Source of the DNA: Chiridota heheva
Lineage: Eukaryota > Echinodermata > Holothuroidea > Apodida > Chiridotidae
Assembly (NCBI GenBank): GCA_020152595.1
Contig: JAIGNY010001753.1
Span: forward strand, 1 to 64,000
Direction of reading: 5' to 3'
DNA: 64,000 nucleotides
Made by a program: the position numbers and the translations under genes. The notes beneath the pieces are model-generated. The model searched no databases. It saw only the letters and a list, made by a program, of their open reading frames with translations, and had not been told where the DNA came from. Shown piece by piece: positions 63,250 through 64,000 of the stretch (its first letter is position 1; each line of letters opens with the position of its first letter).

Positions 63250-64000
63250 GGTATTCCCAAAATGGCAGAAAATTAACACAAAGGTCGAAAATTAAATAAA
63301 TGAAAAGAAGACGATTTTAAATTCTCATGTTAAAATCTAGGTTACCATTTCTAAACGTCAGAAGAGAAATTTGCCCTAAAAAATGAGGGAAATGGGGGGA
63401 AATTGTGGGATTCATGGGCAAAGCCCTGGTCTGAAGATTTCCAAAATGGCTTAAAAACAACACAAACTGACAAAGCTCGGACAGTTTAAGTGACAATAAG
63501 AAGATAATTCTACAATTTACTTAGATAAGCATTATGTAGGGTAAACAGCCAGCGGATATACTTCCCCTACAAATTTGGGCACAATTTTGAAGGGGTTTAT
63601 GGGTGAAGCCTTGGACTGAAGATTTCTTGTTTTGGGCTGTTTGATGCACCAAAATGGCTTAAAATAAACACAAAGTTCCAAAATGTAAAGGAAAAATCGT
63701 TGGGTCCCGGGGCAAAGCTAGGATATACGATCCAGGGGAAGACGTCCAACATAAGGGCTTGGGAGGGGTATAAGGGTGAAGCCCAAGGAAGTTCTGAAGA
63801 TTTGTTGTCTTTGATGCCCCCAAAATGGCTAAAAATAAACACAAACTGCAGAACTGAGAAAGTTCGGAAAACTTAATTGATTAGACAATTCTACATTCTC
63901 ATATTAAATCTACTCCCCTGAAAATTCATAGACTTTAGGCAAAAGTGTTTAAGGGTTCATGGGTGAAGCCTTGGTCTGAGGATTTGTTATTTTTTTGCCC
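63250..64000 (+). repeat. ~180-bp tandem repeat reaching the right edge
   Basis: Four units are phased by (T)GGTCTGAAGATTT or its variants at about 63,429, 63,613, 63,791 and 63,971. Each is preceded by TTCATGGG(T/C)(G/A)AAGCC and followed by CAAAATGGCT.AAAA.AACAC. The array probably continues beyond the window. Confidence 0.85.

Overview
The window is animal nuclear DNA. The evidence is a spliced lysosomal glycosidase gene with GT-AG introns, several non-LTR retrotransposon remnants, a tRNA-derived SINE, MITE-like DNA transposons with target-site duplications, and satellite DNA covering well over half the length. The gene resembles vertebrate alpha-N-acetylgalactosaminidase in sequence and exon layout. 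The repeat style suggests a marine invertebrate, but the species cannot be named from the sequence.

Region 1-18.9 kb holds the only convincing host gene, on the minus strand: the first five coding exons (255 codons) of a NAGA/GLA-type (GH27) glycosidase. Exon 1 is near 18.8 kb and exon 5 ends at 3,599. The remaining C-terminal exons were not found and probably lie beyond base 1. Its introns contain a tandem trio of piggyBac-like MITEs (2.5-3.1 kb), 34-bp, ~105-bp, 41-bp and 29-bp minisatellites, a degenerate CR1-like reverse transcriptase (5.9-7.0 kb), and a 5'-truncated L2/CR1-like element (10.0-12.8 kb) lying inside a 24-bp satellite. The 29-bp minisatellite is built from copies of the exon 1 splice donor.

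Region 19-27 kb is gene-free: a SINE, short tandem repeats and dispersed repeat fragments.

Region 27.04-59.93 kb is one huge imperfect palindrome. Two ~11.3-11.5 kb arms (27,042-38,342 and 48,475-59,934) are inverted copies with a few percent divergence. They flank a ~10.1 kb spacer made of 13-bp satellite and a GC-rich derivative. The spacer is itself mirrored, with repeat orientation flipping near 42.69 kb. Arm contents (TA microsatellite, 47-bp minisatellite, 24-bp satellite, ~320-bp octamer-rich repeats, a retrotransposon 3' end, a long-TIR element) occur in the same order, reversed, on each side.

Region 60-64 kb holds dispersed repeats, a hAT-type MITE with a perfect 8-bp target-site duplication, a second likely hAT MITE, and a ~180-bp tandem repeat running off the right edge. 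Apart from the glycosidase I see no gene. The long open frames in the centre and arms are by-products of satellite periodicity.
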